The position numbers and the translations under genes were made by a program. The notes beneath the pieces are model-generated. The model was not told where the DNA came from, did not search any database, and worked only from the letters and a program-made list of their open reading frames with translations. Source: an uncultured Spirochaetales bacterium (GTDB lineage: Bacteria > Spirochaetota > Spirochaetia > Sphaerochaetales > Sphaerochaetaceae). From it: a DNA stretch of 64,000 bases. This document shows, piece after piece, positions 1-8,870 of the stretch; the first letter of the stretch is position 1, and each line of letters begins with the position of its first letter. The stretch is from positions 186,001 through 250,000 of the forward strand of contig CALXKL010000001.1 of assembly GCA_944388965.1 (NCBI GenBank). The letters are read 5' to 3'.

Positions 1-447
1 GGCCCTGAGGCCCATCCTTGCGGCCTTGTCGCTGTAGCATGGACCGATTCCGCGCTTCGTCGTGCCGATCTTCTGGCCTTCGGACCTCCTGCCTTCCTCC
101 GCACCGTCCAGCAGACAGTGGTAAGGCATGATCAGATGCGCCCTGCGGTCGATGAAGACGTTGTCGACGCTGCGTCCGGCGGTCTTCTCTATGTTGTCGA
201 TCTCCTCGGCCATGGTGTCGAAGTTGACGACCGTGCCTGCGCTGACGATGTTCATCGTCTCGGGGTTGAAGACACCCGAGGGTATGATGTGCAGCGCGAA
301 CCTGCCCAGTTCGTTGATCACGGTATGCCCGGCGTTGTCGCCGCCCTGGAACCTGATGACCATCTGGGCATCACGTGCAAGATAGTCGACGATGCGGCCC
401 TTGCCCTCGTCTCCCCACTGGACTCCTACGACTGCGTTGACGCTCAT
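1..447 (-). CDS. purA: Adenylosuccinate synthetase, N-terminal part (runs off window edge)
   Basis: The 149 visible codons begin [21 protein letters not shown], which carries the GDEGKG phosphate-binding loop of PurA, followed by a GGDNAGHTV segment and, near residue 133, a [13 protein letters not shown] segment, both diagnostic of the family. PurA joins IMP and aspartate using GTP to make adenylosuccinate, the first step from IMP to AMP. The ATG overlaps the TGA of the upstream phosphoribosyltransferase gene (ATGA), so the two are translationally coupled. The C-terminal two thirds lie outside the window. Confidence 0.95.
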   Translation of the reverse strand, partial: MSVNAVVGVQWGDEGKGRIVDYLARDAQMVIRFQGGDNAGHTVINELGRFALHIIPSGVFNPETMNIVSAGTVVNFDTMAEEIDNIEKTAGRSVDNVFIDRRAHLIMPYHCLLDGAEEGRRSEGQKIGTTKRGIGPCYSDKAARMGLRA

Positions 448-989
448 GCCTTCTCCTTGTCCATCTCCTCGAGCATCCGCCTCTCGAGTTCAGTATGCTC
501 GTCTATGTCCTCCGCATCCCATGGGTACTTGATCCACATGTCTCCGATCTCGAGCGCAGGGTAGTAGCGCCTGATCTCGGGCGGGAACTCGACATCCTTC
601 TTCTTCTGCTTGTTGTGAAGCACCAGCACGGCGATCTCCTCCGGCTTGTAGCTCAGCAGTTCGCCGACGCAGTAGGCGAGGGTGGCCCTGGTGTCGTCGA
701 CCTCGTCGATCAGGAGCACCTTCTTGCCCCTGAGCTGGTCCGCGACCTCGTCTATCCACTGGATCTTGGTGGGATGGTCCCTGTGCTTCTTGTCGACTCC
801 GTAGTACGAGATGCCCACGGCGTAGATCGGCCTGTTGATGAAGGTCTTGATGATTCTGGCGGGGATGAAGCCGCCCGAACCGATCGCGACGATCACGTCC
901 GGGTCGAATCCGCTTGCCAGAATCCTCTCCGCAAGGCCCTTGACGAGCTTGTGGACCGTGTTGTAGCTCACATAGAACTTGTCACTCAT
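444..989 (-). CDS. Purine phosphoribosyltransferase (xanthine/guanine type likely)
   Basis: This 181-residue protein has the type I PRTase fold signature: a PRPP-binding loop read as [13 protein letters not shown] around residues 92-104 and an N-terminal [12 protein letters not shown] loop that binds pyrophosphate. It should transfer a purine base to PRPP in the cytosol. It sits between hpt and purA, with a GGGAG Shine-Dalgarno before the ATG, so it probably serves the same salvage pathway. It differs clearly from the Hpt encoded just upstream, which suggests a different base preference; xanthine or guanine is an inference. Confidence 0.85.
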   Translation of the reverse strand: MSDKFYVSYNTVHKLVKGLAERILASGFDPDVIVAIGSGGFIPARIIKTFINRPIYAVGISYYGVDKKHRDHPTKIQWIDEVADQLRGKKVLLIDEVDDTRATLAYCVGELLSYKPEEIAVLVLHNKQKKKDVEFPPEIRRYYPALEIGDMWIKYPWDAEDIDEHTELERRMLEEMDKEKA

Positions 990-1003
990 CTATCTCTCCC
1001 TGA

Positions 1004-1567
1004 TTAGTGTACTGGATACATCTCTGCGATGTATGGAAGCGTGCGGTACTTCTCCTTGTAGTCCAGCCCGTACCCGACGACCCATACATCCGGAATGGTG
1101 AAGCCCATGTAGTCGAGCTTCAGGTCGACCTTGTGGCGTTCGGGCTTGTCCAGGAACGTTGCGATCCTCACGCTCTTGGCGCCCCTCGTCGCGAAGTTGC
1201 GCTGGAGATAGGCCAGCGTGTTCCCGCTGTCGAGTATGTCCTCGACGATCAGCACGTCGCGCCCGGACATGTTCTCCCTGATGTCCATCAGCATCCTGAC
1301 GTTGCCCTGCTGGTCCCCGTTGCTGCCGTAGGACGAGATCGCGATGAAGTCGACGACATGCGGGATGCGCAGTTTGCGGCACAGGTCCGCCAGAAATATG
1401 AAGGAACCTTTCAATACCCCTACGAGTATGAGAGGTTCCTCTATGTCCCTGTAGTCCCTGTTTATCTCGCCTGCGATCTCGTCCACACGCCTCTCTATGG
1501 TGGCGGCGTCGATCAGGACCTGTGCCAGGTCCTCCGTAAGTGGCGGTATGGTCAGTGTCTTCGTCAT
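1004..1567 (-). CDS. hpt: Hypoxanthine phosphoribosyltransferase
   Basis: The 187-residue product starts MTKTLTIPPLTEDLAQVLI and has the Hpt landmarks: LVGVLKGSFIFLADL near residue 45, the PRPP motif VLIVEDILDSGNTL near residue 97 and a C-terminal WVVGYGLDYKEKYR substrate segment. It converts hypoxanthine or guanine to the nucleotide. I placed the start at 1567 because GGAG lies six bases upstream and the open frame beyond it does not resemble protein. It is the first gene of the hpt-PRTase-purA operon: salvage to IMP followed by conversion towards AMP. Confidence 0.93.
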   Translation of the reverse strand: MTKTLTIPPLTEDLAQVLIDAATIERRVDEIAGEINRDYRDIEEPLILVGVLKGSFIFLADLCRKLRIPHVVDFIAISSYGSNGDQQGNVRMLMDIRENMSGRDVLIVEDILDSGNTLAYLQRNFATRGAKSVRIATFLDKPERHKVDLKLDYMGFTIPDVWVVGYGLDYKEKYRTLPYIAEMYPVH

Positions 1568-1596
1568 GTTAGCTCCAGAATCGTGATGACTCGTCC

Positions 1597-1625
1597 ATTG
1601 TAAGGCAATGAGCGAGTTTGGTGAA
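1597..1625 (-). promoter_or_regulatory. Putative promoter of the purine salvage operon
   Basis: On the minus strand TTCACC (1620-1625) is separated by 17 bases from TACAAT (1597-1602), 29 bases ahead of the hpt start. The -35 match is modest. Confidence 0.4.
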
Positions 1626-1919
1626 GACGTCCGATTCCGCCTGTCGGATGTGTGCATGCACCATGCTCGACCACTCCATTCCGTCTGATGCTTGAAGATT
1701 GGGCCTTCATGTCTCATGCGAAGCCGCGAAGTCTGAAACGGGCCTGGTCTGGAAGGCTCGCCGATACCGGCATCATCATGTGTTTTGAAAGGGAAGAGGC
1801 TCCATTGTCAGCCTTGCGGTGAAGCGGGGCATGGTGGGGACTGGATTGCAATCCAGGAGGGGCTCCGTCCGGCTTCCTTCCATGCCTGAGCCCTGATAGC
1901 CCGGCATGGCGGAAACCGA
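1626..1919 (-). other. Intergenic stretch without a recognisable gene
   Basis: I see no credible coding region between the hpt promoter and the Rpn-like gene. It contains a perfect 16-base palindrome, CTGGATTGCAATCCAG, at 1841-1856, which could form a six-pair hairpin with a TGCA loop downstream of the Rpn-like gene. Confidence 0.4.
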
Positions 1920-2786
1920 TCATTTGTCCCCGTACTTCGCCGTGGCCTCGCCGACCTGCTCGGCACTCAGTCCGGTGATGTTCACTATCTCGTCAAGAGT
2001 ATACCTGCCGTCCTTCAGCATCCTGGCCGCAAGTTCGGTCTTCCCTCTGGCTTCTCCTATTTTCTCACCCTCTGCTCTGCCTGCAGCTTTGCCACGGGCC
2101 TCGCCGCTTGCCTCACCTTCTCTGAAGACCTCGTCCAGTATCTTCTCCATCTCGTCGCTCATCTCCTTCAACCCCTCCTCTCCTGCAAGCATCGTCAGGC
2201 TTTCCCTGACTTCCTCGTTGAACGCCCTTTCCGGGTCGCTCTGGTCCATATCTGCCATCAGACGTCCGATGGCATCGTCCGCCCTGTACTCTCCGTTGAC
2301 GAAGACTATTCGTCCTCCGTCTCCAAGCATCATTCCATCAGCGCTCCTGCGGCTGTAGTCGTACACCGCCTCGCCTCTCTTCTCCACATCTACGTCGCAG
2401 ATGAAGATGACGACCCGCTTCGGCATCCTGCCGTAGTTCCGGCCTCCGGCCCCAAGACTGTGCACGGTCAGCATCGCCTCGTAGAATGCAGCCCGTTTCG
2501 GCAGATCCTCGAAGTGCCCCTTCTGGACCTCCACGTCATACATGTTACCACAGCCGTCGAAGCACAGCGCATCGAACACCACGCCCTTGTGCCCGATGCC
2601 GGGGACCTTCTCCTGGCATCGCACGTCGGTGACCACCAGGTCCTCCTGCGAGAGCGTGGTGCGTATGATGAGCTGGGCGAGTGCCATGCTGCGTCTTACC
2701 GCGACGGTGAAGGGCACATCGTCCATCAGCGTCGGATGGGAAAACGCACGCCGCTTCATCTCCTCGAATCTTCTTTCTGCATCCAT
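1920..2786 (-). CDS. Rpn/PD-(D/E)XK nuclease family putative transposase
   Basis: This 288-residue protein matches the Rpn/PDDEXK_2 family often annotated as recombination-promoting nuclease or putative transposase. The catalytic pattern appears as VVFDALCFDGCGN followed by MYDVEVQKG near residues 70-90, corresponding to the D...ExQ core. The C-terminus carries the charged Gly-Glu-Ala-Arg repeats typical of the group (about residues 225-248) and a final DEIVNITGLS helix pair. I chose ATG 2786 because GGAGGA lies about ten bases upstream. These nucleases are often accessory and stand alone, as here. DNA cleavage is inferred from the motif. Confidence 0.8.
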   Translation of the reverse strand: MDAERRFEEMKRRAFSHPTLMDDVPFTVAVRRSMALAQLIIRTTLSQEDLVVTDVRCQEKVPGIGHKGVVFDALCFDGCGNMYDVEVQKGHFEDLPKRAAFYEAMLTVHSLGAGGRNYGRMPKRVVIFICDVDVEKRGEAVYDYSRRSADGMMLGDGGRIVFVNGEYRADDAIGRLMADMDQSDPERAFNEEVRESLTMLAGEEGLKEMSDEMEKILDEVFREGEASGEARGKAAGRAEGEKIGEARGKTELAARMLKDGRYTLDEIVNITGLSAEQVGEATAKYGDK

Positions 2787-2961
2787 TCTTCCGGATTCCT
2801 CCATATCTGTCTCATGCCTTGCATACACGGGAATGACGGATTTTGTGCACAGCTTGTGCAAATGGATTTTGCCAAGTGTCCATGGACAGGACCTGGTATG
2901 CCGCGAAAGGCCATCCTGCGTCCTGTTTTACCGACGGAATGGAGTTCTCTTGCAAATTCTG

Positions 2962-2970
2962 TGGTACAAT
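2962..2970 (+). promoter_or_regulatory. Extended -10 promoter of the flavoprotein gene
   Basis: TGG followed directly by TACAAT (2965-2970) forms an extended -10. No good -35 is visible. An AGGAGGTGA ribosome-binding site follows at 2977-2985. Confidence 0.5.
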
Positions 2971-2988
2971 CCATACAGGAGGTGAGCC

Positions 2989-3486
2989 ATGAAGAGGGAG
3001 GTTCTGATAGGACAGCTGGAGTTCAATCCGTTCTCGATGATCGGCGAAGACGGATTTCTCGTCTCCGCGGCGAAAGGTGCACACGTCGCGCTCACGACGT
3101 CGCAGTGGGGCCTCATGGGCTTCCTCTGGAATAGACCCGTGGTCACCATGTACATCCGCCCGTCGCGCTACACGTTCGAGTTCCTAAGGAGCGTCGACAG
3201 GTTCACCGTGTCGTTCTTCCCCCAGGAGATGGCCCCGGCGCTGCGCTACTGCGCCACGCACAGGGGATGGAACGAGGACAAGCTCGCCGGAAGCGGCCTG
3301 GTGCCTGAACGCATCGGGGACTATGTCCTCTTCAGCCAGTCGAATCTGACGTTCGCCTGCAGAAGACTGTACATGCGTCCGATGGACGAGTCGCTGATCA
3401 TGGACAAGGGGATTGTCGATGAATATTATGAAGACAAGGATGTCCACTGGTCGTTCAGCGGCCAGATTGAACATGTATACATCTGA
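2989..3486 (+). CDS. Flavin reductase-like FMN-binding split-barrel protein
   Basis: The 165-residue protein resembles the flavin reductase domain family: a GEDGFLVSAAKGAHVALTTSQWG opening, a RPVVTMYIRPSRYT strand pair near residue 50 and a FTVSFFPQE turn near residue 72, the regions that bind FMN. It is soluble with no signal peptide. AGGAGG lies six bases before the ATG. Members bind FMN and act as reductases or electron carriers; the partner cannot be told from the sequence. It is about 50 bases upstream of the fused E1 dehydrogenase, so co-transcription is possible. Confidence 0.75.
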   Translation: MKREVLIGQLEFNPFSMIGEDGFLVSAAKGAHVALTTSQWGLMGFLWNRPVVTMYIRPSRYTFEFLRSVDRFTVSFFPQEMAPALRYCATHRGWNEDKLAGSGLVPERIGDYVLFSQSNLTFACRRLYMRPMDESLIMDKGIVDEYYEDKDVHWSFSGQIEHVYI

Positions 3487-3537
3487 TAATCGAATCAAGG
3501 AGAGAGTCCTCGGACTGCACATCCGGGACGTATCGCG

Positions 3538-5478
3538 ATGATCACACAGGTCGAAGTCTACAAGGCCATGCTCCGCTCCCGCCTCTTCGAGGAGAAGGTC
3601 AGGCGGCTCTTTTCCGAAGGCGGCATGTACGGCACCACTCATCTGAACATAGGACAGGAGGCCAGCCACGTCGGGCTGTGCAATGCACTGGGCGACGAGG
3701 ACTGGATAGTCCCGACGCATCGCTGCCACGGCTTCAACGTCGCCAGGGGCAGTTCGCTCGAGGCCATGTTCGCCGAGCTGTACGGATCCAGACACGGTCT
3801 GTGCATGGGCATAGGCGGCTCGATGCACATGACCGACATTGCGACGCACGACTTCGGATCGTCCGCGGTCGTCGGCTCGTCGGTCGCGCTCGCGACCGGA
3901 ATCGCCTTCGCCTTCGCCAGACAGGGGCGCAGGGCGATAGCCGTGGCCATCCTCGGCGACGGAGCCACCAGCAGAGGCGTCGTGCACGAATGCATGAACC
4001 TGGCATCCGTATGGTCCCTTCCCGTGCTCTTCTACTGCGAGAACAACCATTACGGAATGTCGGCATCGGCCTCCAGGATGGTCTCGACGTCCGACATCGC
4101 CTCCCGCGGCGCCGGCTACGGCATCAGGTCGTTCCATGCCGATGGAAACGACTACGACGACGTGTATGACACCCTAGTGCGTGCACGCAGCCACATCCTG
4201 TCCAACGGGGAGCCTGCGTTCGTGGAGGTCGACACGTATCGGCAGTGCGGCCACAGCAAGTCCGACGAATGCGCGTACCGCACGCAGCAGGAGGAGGCCG
4301 AATGGATGCGCAGGGACCCTATCGCCCTCTATGAGCGTCGCATGGGTCTGTCGAAACAGGAGCTGCGATCCATCAGGGCGAGTGTGCAGGAAGAGGTGGA
4401 GGCCGCGCACCACGAGGCCTGGCTGCACCGGGACGAGACGCTCACGATGGACGAGCTTTCGTCTTTCGTCCTCTCGCCCTGCGAACCTGTCCTTCCCAGG
4501 ACGGGCCCGCTGCATTCCACGACCTACCGGATGGCCATAAGGGAGGCCCTGGACGAGATTCTCGCACAGGATGAGAGGGCCTGCCTGATAGGAGAGGACA
4601 TCGGCGTGTACGGAGGCTGCTTCGGCGTGACGGGAGACCTGCACGAAAGGCATCCGGACCAGGTCATCGAGACGCCCGTGTGCGAGGAGGCCTTCACGAC
4701 GATGGCTTCGGCGGCCGCCGCCATGGGGGAGCATCCGATCGTCGAGATCATGTACGGAGACTTCTGCACGCTCGCCTCGGACGGTCTGGTCAACCATGCC
4801 GCCAAGCTCCGCTACATGAGCGCCGGGCAGCTTTCCTGCCCCATGGTGCTCAGGACACCCATGGGAAGCGGGACGGGCCATGGCAGCCAGCACACCCAGT
4901 CCCTCGAGACGATGTTCCTCGCCGTCCCCGGGCTGAAGATCGTCGCCCCCTCCGATCCGTTCACGGCGAAGGCCGTGCTCAAGGCGGCTGCGGCGGATCC
5001 CGACCCCGTGCTCTTCCTGGAGCACAAGGCCCTGTATGGGAGTGCCGGAGAGGCAGGGGACGCACTGTCATACTGGCCAATCGGAAAGGCGCAGGTCCTC
5101 TCCCATGGAGACGAGCTGACGCTGATCAGCTATTCCCGTGCCACGTTGACGTGCCGCAGGGCCGTCAGCGAATGCGGCAGGAGCATAGACCACATCGACC
5201 TGGTGACGCTCAGGCCGCTGGACAGGCAGACCATCAGGGAAAGCGTCCTCAGGACCGGTCGTGTGATGATCGTCCAGGAGACGCCGGAGGAGGGTTCCGT
5301 CGGCGCCTCCGTCGCAGCCATGGTGGCATCGGACCCACAGATGGCAAGGGCGCTGAAGGCGCCTGTGTGCATAGTCTCCTCGAAGGACATGCCCGTTCCG
5401 TTCAGCCGCCCTCTGGAGCGTGACACGATGCCCACGAGCGCTCTCGTGAAGGAGCGGATACTGGCGATGCTGGGGTGA
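3538..5478 (+). CDS. Fused E1 alpha-beta 2-oxoacid dehydrogenase (thiamine pyrophosphate dependent)
   Basis: This 646-residue protein joins both E1 subunits. Residues 1 to about 320 are E1-alpha, with the thiamine pyrophosphate motif from GDGATS (140-145) to ENN (168-170). From about residue 325 it is E1-beta, with an IGEDIGVYGG segment, a CEEAFTTMASAAAAMG segment and an HSQ-type region near GHGSQHTQSLE. It should decarboxylate pyruvate, acetoin or a branched 2-oxoacid and pass the acyl unit to a lipoyl E2. No E2 or E3 gene lies next to it, so its partner is elsewhere or absent. The Shine-Dalgarno is weak. Substrate cannot be decided from the sequence. Confidence 0.88.
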   Translation: MITQVEVYKAMLRSRLFEEKVRRLFSEGGMYGTTHLNIGQEASHVGLCNALGDEDWIVPTHRCHGFNVARGSSLEAMFAELYGSRHGLCMGIGGSMHMTDIATHDFGSSAVVGSSVALATGIAFAFARQGRRAIAVAILGDGATSRGVVHECMNLASVWSLPVLFYCENNHYGMSASASRMVSTSDIASRGAGYGIRSFHADGNDYDDVYDTLVRARSHILSNGEPAFVEVDTYRQCGHSKSDECAYRTQQEEAEWMRRDPIALYERRMGLSKQELRSIRASVQEEVEAAHHEAWLHRDETLTMDELSSFVLSPCEPVLPRTGPLHSTTYRMAIREALDEILAQDERACLIGEDIGVYGGCFGVTGDLHERHPDQVIETPVCEEAFTTMASAAAAMGEHPIVEIMYGDFCTLASDGLVNHAAKLRYMSAGQLSCPMVLRTPMGSGTGHGSQHTQSLETMFLAVPGLKIVAPSDPFTAKAVLKAAAADPDPVLFLEHKALYGSAGEAGDALSYWPIGKAQVLSHGDELTLISYSRATLTCRRAVSECGRSIDHIDLVTLRPLDRQTIRESVLRTGRVMIVQETPEEGSVGASVAAMVASDPQMARALKAPVCIVSSKDMPVPFSRPLERDTMPTSALVKERILAMLG

Positions 5479-5491
5479 GTGGACACTCCCC
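5472..5491 (+). terminator. Possible weak terminator after the E1 gene
   Basis: GGGG and AGT pair with ACT and CCCC around a GGAC loop, with a two-base bulge, followed by a pyrimidine-rich tail. Confidence 0.25.
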
Positions 5492-5573
5492 GTTCCCCTT
5501 GTTCTAATCACGTCAAATGGCTACACTTGACGCAATCTATATGGATGATTTTCCAAGGGAGGCCCCCAGAATT

Positions 5574-7115
5574 ATGGATATAGAGGTCAAGAACCTTCAT
5601 CCGCTCGAGGTCAGGCTGCTGCGCCATGTCGACCTCGGTCAGGACATCACGGCACAGCGGCTCGTGGATGAGCTGGACTACAAGATCGGCCAGTGCAACC
5701 AGGCGTTCAGCTGGCTGACGGCCAAGGGATGCATCGAGGAGAAGTCCCGCGACAGATACACGCTGTTCGAGCTCACCGAGACCGGTGCCCAGCAGGCCGT
5801 CACCGGATTGCCCGTCGAGATGATATTCGCCAGCATCAGGGACGAGGGTCCCGCGACGCTTCCTCAGCTGGCTTCCAGACTGTCGCTCCAGCAGAGCGAT
5901 GTCGGCTCGGCGTTCGGCGTCCTGACCTCCGCAAAGATCGCCCGGATGGACGAGGAGAAGAAGGCGACGCTGATCGCCGATTCGCTTCCCCGCGAGGTCC
6001 TGCTCCAACATGACCTGATCGCCCGTGCCAAGGCCTCCGGCGTGCTTTACGAGAAGGATCTCGACGACGATGAGAAGGCCGCCATCTCGAAGCTTGCCAA
6101 GAAGCGCGGCGCCAGCGCGTCGACGTTCAAGCAGGTCGAGAAGGAGGACGTCACCTATGTCCTCACTGCAAAGGGCGCCGAGGTCAAGCAGGCGCTGCTG
6201 GATGCCAACATAACCGGAGAGGAGTTCGGCCTCCTCACGCCGCAGATGCTCCAGACCGGCTCGTGGAAGAACGGCACCTTCCGCCCCTACGGGCTCGAGG
6301 CTCCGGTCTCGAGACTGATCCCGGGACGAACGAACGCCTATGCGGACTACCTGATGTGGGTCAAGGACAAGCTCGTCAGCCTCGGCTTCGAGGAGTTCGA
6401 CGGACCGCTGGTGGTCAACGAGTTCTGGAACGGGGATGCGCTCTTCATGCCGCAGTTCCACTCTGCCCGCGACATCCATGACGTGTATTACATAAAGGAT
6501 CCCGTGCATTGCCGGAAGATCGAGGAGCCCTGGCTCAGCCGCGTCGCCGCCACGCATGAGAACGGCGGAGACACCGGGTCGAGGGGCTGGGGATACACGT
6601 TCGACCACGAGTTCACCCGCCGTCAGGTCATGAGGAGCCAGGGTACGGTGCTTTCCGCCACGCAGCTTCCCCATGCCAAGGTCCCGGGGAAGTACTTCGG
6701 TATCGCACGCTGCTTCCGCTATGACCAGGTCGATGCCACGCATGGAGCCGACTTCTACCAGACGGAGGGCATCGTCGTGGGCGAGGATGTCAACCTGCGC
6801 AATCTGCTCGGCCTGCTGAAGATGTTCGCCGAGGAGGTCGCGGGAGCCGAGGAGGTCAAGTACGTGCCCGGCTACTTCCCGTTCACCGAGCCCAGCATCG
6901 AGGTGCACATCAAGCACCCGGTCCTCGGCTGGTTCGAGCTGGGTGGAAGCGGAATCTTCCGTCCCGAGGTCACGAAGGCCCTCGGCCTGGACGTGCCGGT
7001 CCTGGCCTGGGGACTGGGAATCGACCGCATGGCCCTGATGCATCTGGGCCTCAACGATCTCAGGGAGCTGTTCACTCCCGACATCGAGAGCGTGAGAATG
7101 AGGAGGGGTAACTGA
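5574..7115 (+). CDS. pheS: Phenylalanyl-tRNA synthetase alpha chain, archaeal/eukaryal type
   Basis: The 513-residue protein has an N-terminal winged-helix tRNA-binding region (LHPLEVRLLRHV onward) and a C-terminal class II catalytic core with motif 2-like FGIARCFRYDQVDATH and motif 3 LAWGLGIDRMALM. It charges tRNA-Phe as an alpha2-beta2 enzyme with PheT. The length and N-terminal architecture match the archaeal-type PheRS known in spirochaetes rather than the usual shorter bacterial PheS. I chose ATG 5574, preceded by GGGAGG. The gene overlaps pheT by one base (TGATG). Confidence 0.95.
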   Translation: MDIEVKNLHPLEVRLLRHVDLGQDITAQRLVDELDYKIGQCNQAFSWLTAKGCIEEKSRDRYTLFELTETGAQQAVTGLPVEMIFASIRDEGPATLPQLASRLSLQQSDVGSAFGVLTSAKIARMDEEKKATLIADSLPREVLLQHDLIARAKASGVLYEKDLDDDEKAAISKLAKKRGASASTFKQVEKEDVTYVLTAKGAEVKQALLDANITGEEFGLLTPQMLQTGSWKNGTFRPYGLEAPVSRLIPGRTNAYADYLMWVKDKLVSLGFEEFDGPLVVNEFWNGDALFMPQFHSARDIHDVYYIKDPVHCRKIEEPWLSRVAATHENGGDTGSRGWGYTFDHEFTRRQVMRSQGTVLSATQLPHAKVPGKYFGIARCFRYDQVDATHGADFYQTEGIVVGEDVNLRNLLGLLKMFAEEVAGAEEVKYVPGYFPFTEPSIEVHIKHPVLGWFELGGSGIFRPEVTKALGLDVPVLAWGLGIDRMALMHLGLNDLRELFTPDIESVRMRRGN

Positions 7116-8806
7116 TGCCTAAGATAGAAGTTCCCGAGAAGCTCTTCTTCGAGCTTTGCGGAAGGACATACACGGATGACGAGATGAACGACATCTTCCC
7201 GGTCGCCAAGGCCGAGCTCGACGGACACGAGGATGGCACGGTCAAGATCGAGCTCAACGACACCAACAGGCCCGACCTGTGGTCTGTGGCTGGTGTCGCA
7301 AGGGCCCTGAAGACATACGAGACCGGAGTGGTTCCGCAGTACGACTTCTTCTCGTCGAAGGACCGTACTATGGACAGCGCGGACCGCGTCCACATCGACT
7401 ACGACAGCTGCCTCGGCATCAGGGACTTCTCCATAAGCTTCGCCGCCGAGGGCTGCACGGTCACCGAGGAGCTTCTGGTGAACCTCATCCAGAGCCAGGA
7501 GAAGCTGTGCCAGAACTTCGGCCGCAAGAGGAAGACGATCGCGATCGGAATCTTCCGCTCCGACCTCATAACGTACCCGATCCACTACATCGGAGCGGAC
7601 CCCGACAAGACGTCGTTCGTCCCGCTCGGCATGACGGAGAAGCTAACTCTCCGCGAGATTCTGGAAAAGCACCCCAAGGGCAGGGAGTACGGCGCCATCA
7701 TCAGCGACAAGCCCCGCTACCCGTATCTGTATGACGACAAGGGCGAGACGCTGAGCTTCTCCCCGATCATCAACAGCGCACATTCGGGAGCCGTGGAGGT
7801 CGGTGACAGGAACCTGTTCATCGACATCTCCGGACCGATCCTGGATGACCTGCTGCTTGCGGCCTCCATACTCGCCTGCGATATGGCGGACATGGGCTTC
7901 AGGATCCTTCCCGTGAAGGTGAAGCTCGCCAAGGACACGAAATACGGACGCGAGATCACCGTCCCGTATCGCTTCCAGCAGGATGCGACCTGTCCGGTCG
8001 ACTTCGTCGAGAAGGAGCTCGGAGAGAGGCTTTCCGACCAGCAGTGCATCGACGCCCTCAGGAGAATGGGGATCCAGGCGAGCGTGAAGGACGGTGTGAT
8101 AACGGCCCGCTGTCCCGAGTACAGGAACGACTTCCTGCACGCAGTGGACATCGTGGAGGACATCATGATCGGCCATGGGCTGTCGAACTTCGCACCTGTC
8201 CTGCCGGCCGAGTTCACAAAGGGTTCCCTGTCTAAGGCCGAGGAGTACTCCAGGAAGGTCAAGACACTCATGGTCGGCATGGGCTTCCAGGAGATGATGT
8301 ACAACTATCTGGGAAGCAGGAAGGAGTACGTCGACAACATGCATATCGGCGACGACAAGGTCGTATTCATCGCCAACCCCATGAGCGAGAACTACGAGGT
8401 CGTGCGTCCCTCCATACTGCCAAGCCTGCTCGAGAGCGAGTCCGTCTCGGGCCATGCGGTCTATCCACACAGGATCTTCGAGCTTGGAAAGGTCTGCTTC
8501 AAGGACGATGCGGACAACAGCGGCACCGTGACGCGCAACAGTCTTGGTTTCCTCGCCGCCGACAATCAGATCGGCTTCAATGAGGCCTCCAGCTACGTCA
8601 ACACGCTGATGTATTTCCTGCGCATCGACTACAGGCTTCAGCCGGTCGAGGACGACGGACGGTACATCCCGGGCCGTGCCGCCCGCGTGATGTGCGGCGA
8701 TGTCGAGATCGGAACGTACGGCGAGGTCCATCCCCAGGTCCTGGAGAGCTGGGGCTGTTCGATGCCGGCCATAATGGCGGAGTTCGACCTCGACCTGATG
8801 CATTGA
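7115..8806 (+). CDS. pheT: Phenylalanyl-tRNA synthetase beta chain, archaeal/eukaryal type
   Basis: At 563 residues this is the compact archaeal-type PheT, without the EMAP-like tRNA-binding domain of the roughly 800-residue bacterial form. It opens PKIEVPEKLFFELCG, has a B3/B4-like editing region (about residues 85-260) and a B5 region from about residue 270 with VDIVEDIMIGHG near residue 346, ending in a catalytic-like fold with MSENYEVVRPSILPSLLE. It is translationally coupled to pheS through TGATG. Together they form the PheRS operon. Confidence 0.94.
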   Translation: MPKIEVPEKLFFELCGRTYTDDEMNDIFPVAKAELDGHEDGTVKIELNDTNRPDLWSVAGVARALKTYETGVVPQYDFFSSKDRTMDSADRVHIDYDSCLGIRDFSISFAAEGCTVTEELLVNLIQSQEKLCQNFGRKRKTIAIGIFRSDLITYPIHYIGADPDKTSFVPLGMTEKLTLREILEKHPKGREYGAIISDKPRYPYLYDDKGETLSFSPIINSAHSGAVEVGDRNLFIDISGPILDDLLLAASILACDMADMGFRILPVKVKLAKDTKYGREITVPYRFQQDATCPVDFVEKELGERLSDQQCIDALRRMGIQASVKDGVITARCPEYRNDFLHAVDIVEDIMIGHGLSNFAPVLPAEFTKGSLSKAEEYSRKVKTLMVGMGFQEMMYNYLGSRKEYVDNMHIGDDKVVFIANPMSENYEVVRPSILPSLLESESVSGHAVYPHRIFELGKVCFKDDADNSGTVTRNSLGFLAADNQIGFNEASSYVNTLMYFLRIDYRLQPVEDDGRYIPGRAARVMCGDVEIGTYGEVHPQVLESWGCSMPAIMAEFDLDLMH

Positions 8807-8823
8807 CTCGTATGAATCGAAGG

Positions 8824-8850
8824 CATGGGCATCCTATCCGGGTGCCCATG
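8824..8850 (+). terminator. Hairpin after pheT
   Basis: An 11-pair stem (one G-T pair) formed by CATGGGCATCC and GGGTGCCCATG encloses a five-base loop. The following tract is poor in T, so it may be a weak terminator or a 3'-end stabiliser. Confidence 0.45.
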
Positions 8851-8870
8851 TCATTGTCTGGAGGCATGTG

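Noticed and set aside
1841-1856. Palindrome CTGGATTGCAATCCAG as an operator
   Set aside because: It lies downstream of the Rpn-like gene and far from a promoter; with no second copy seen, function is unsupported.
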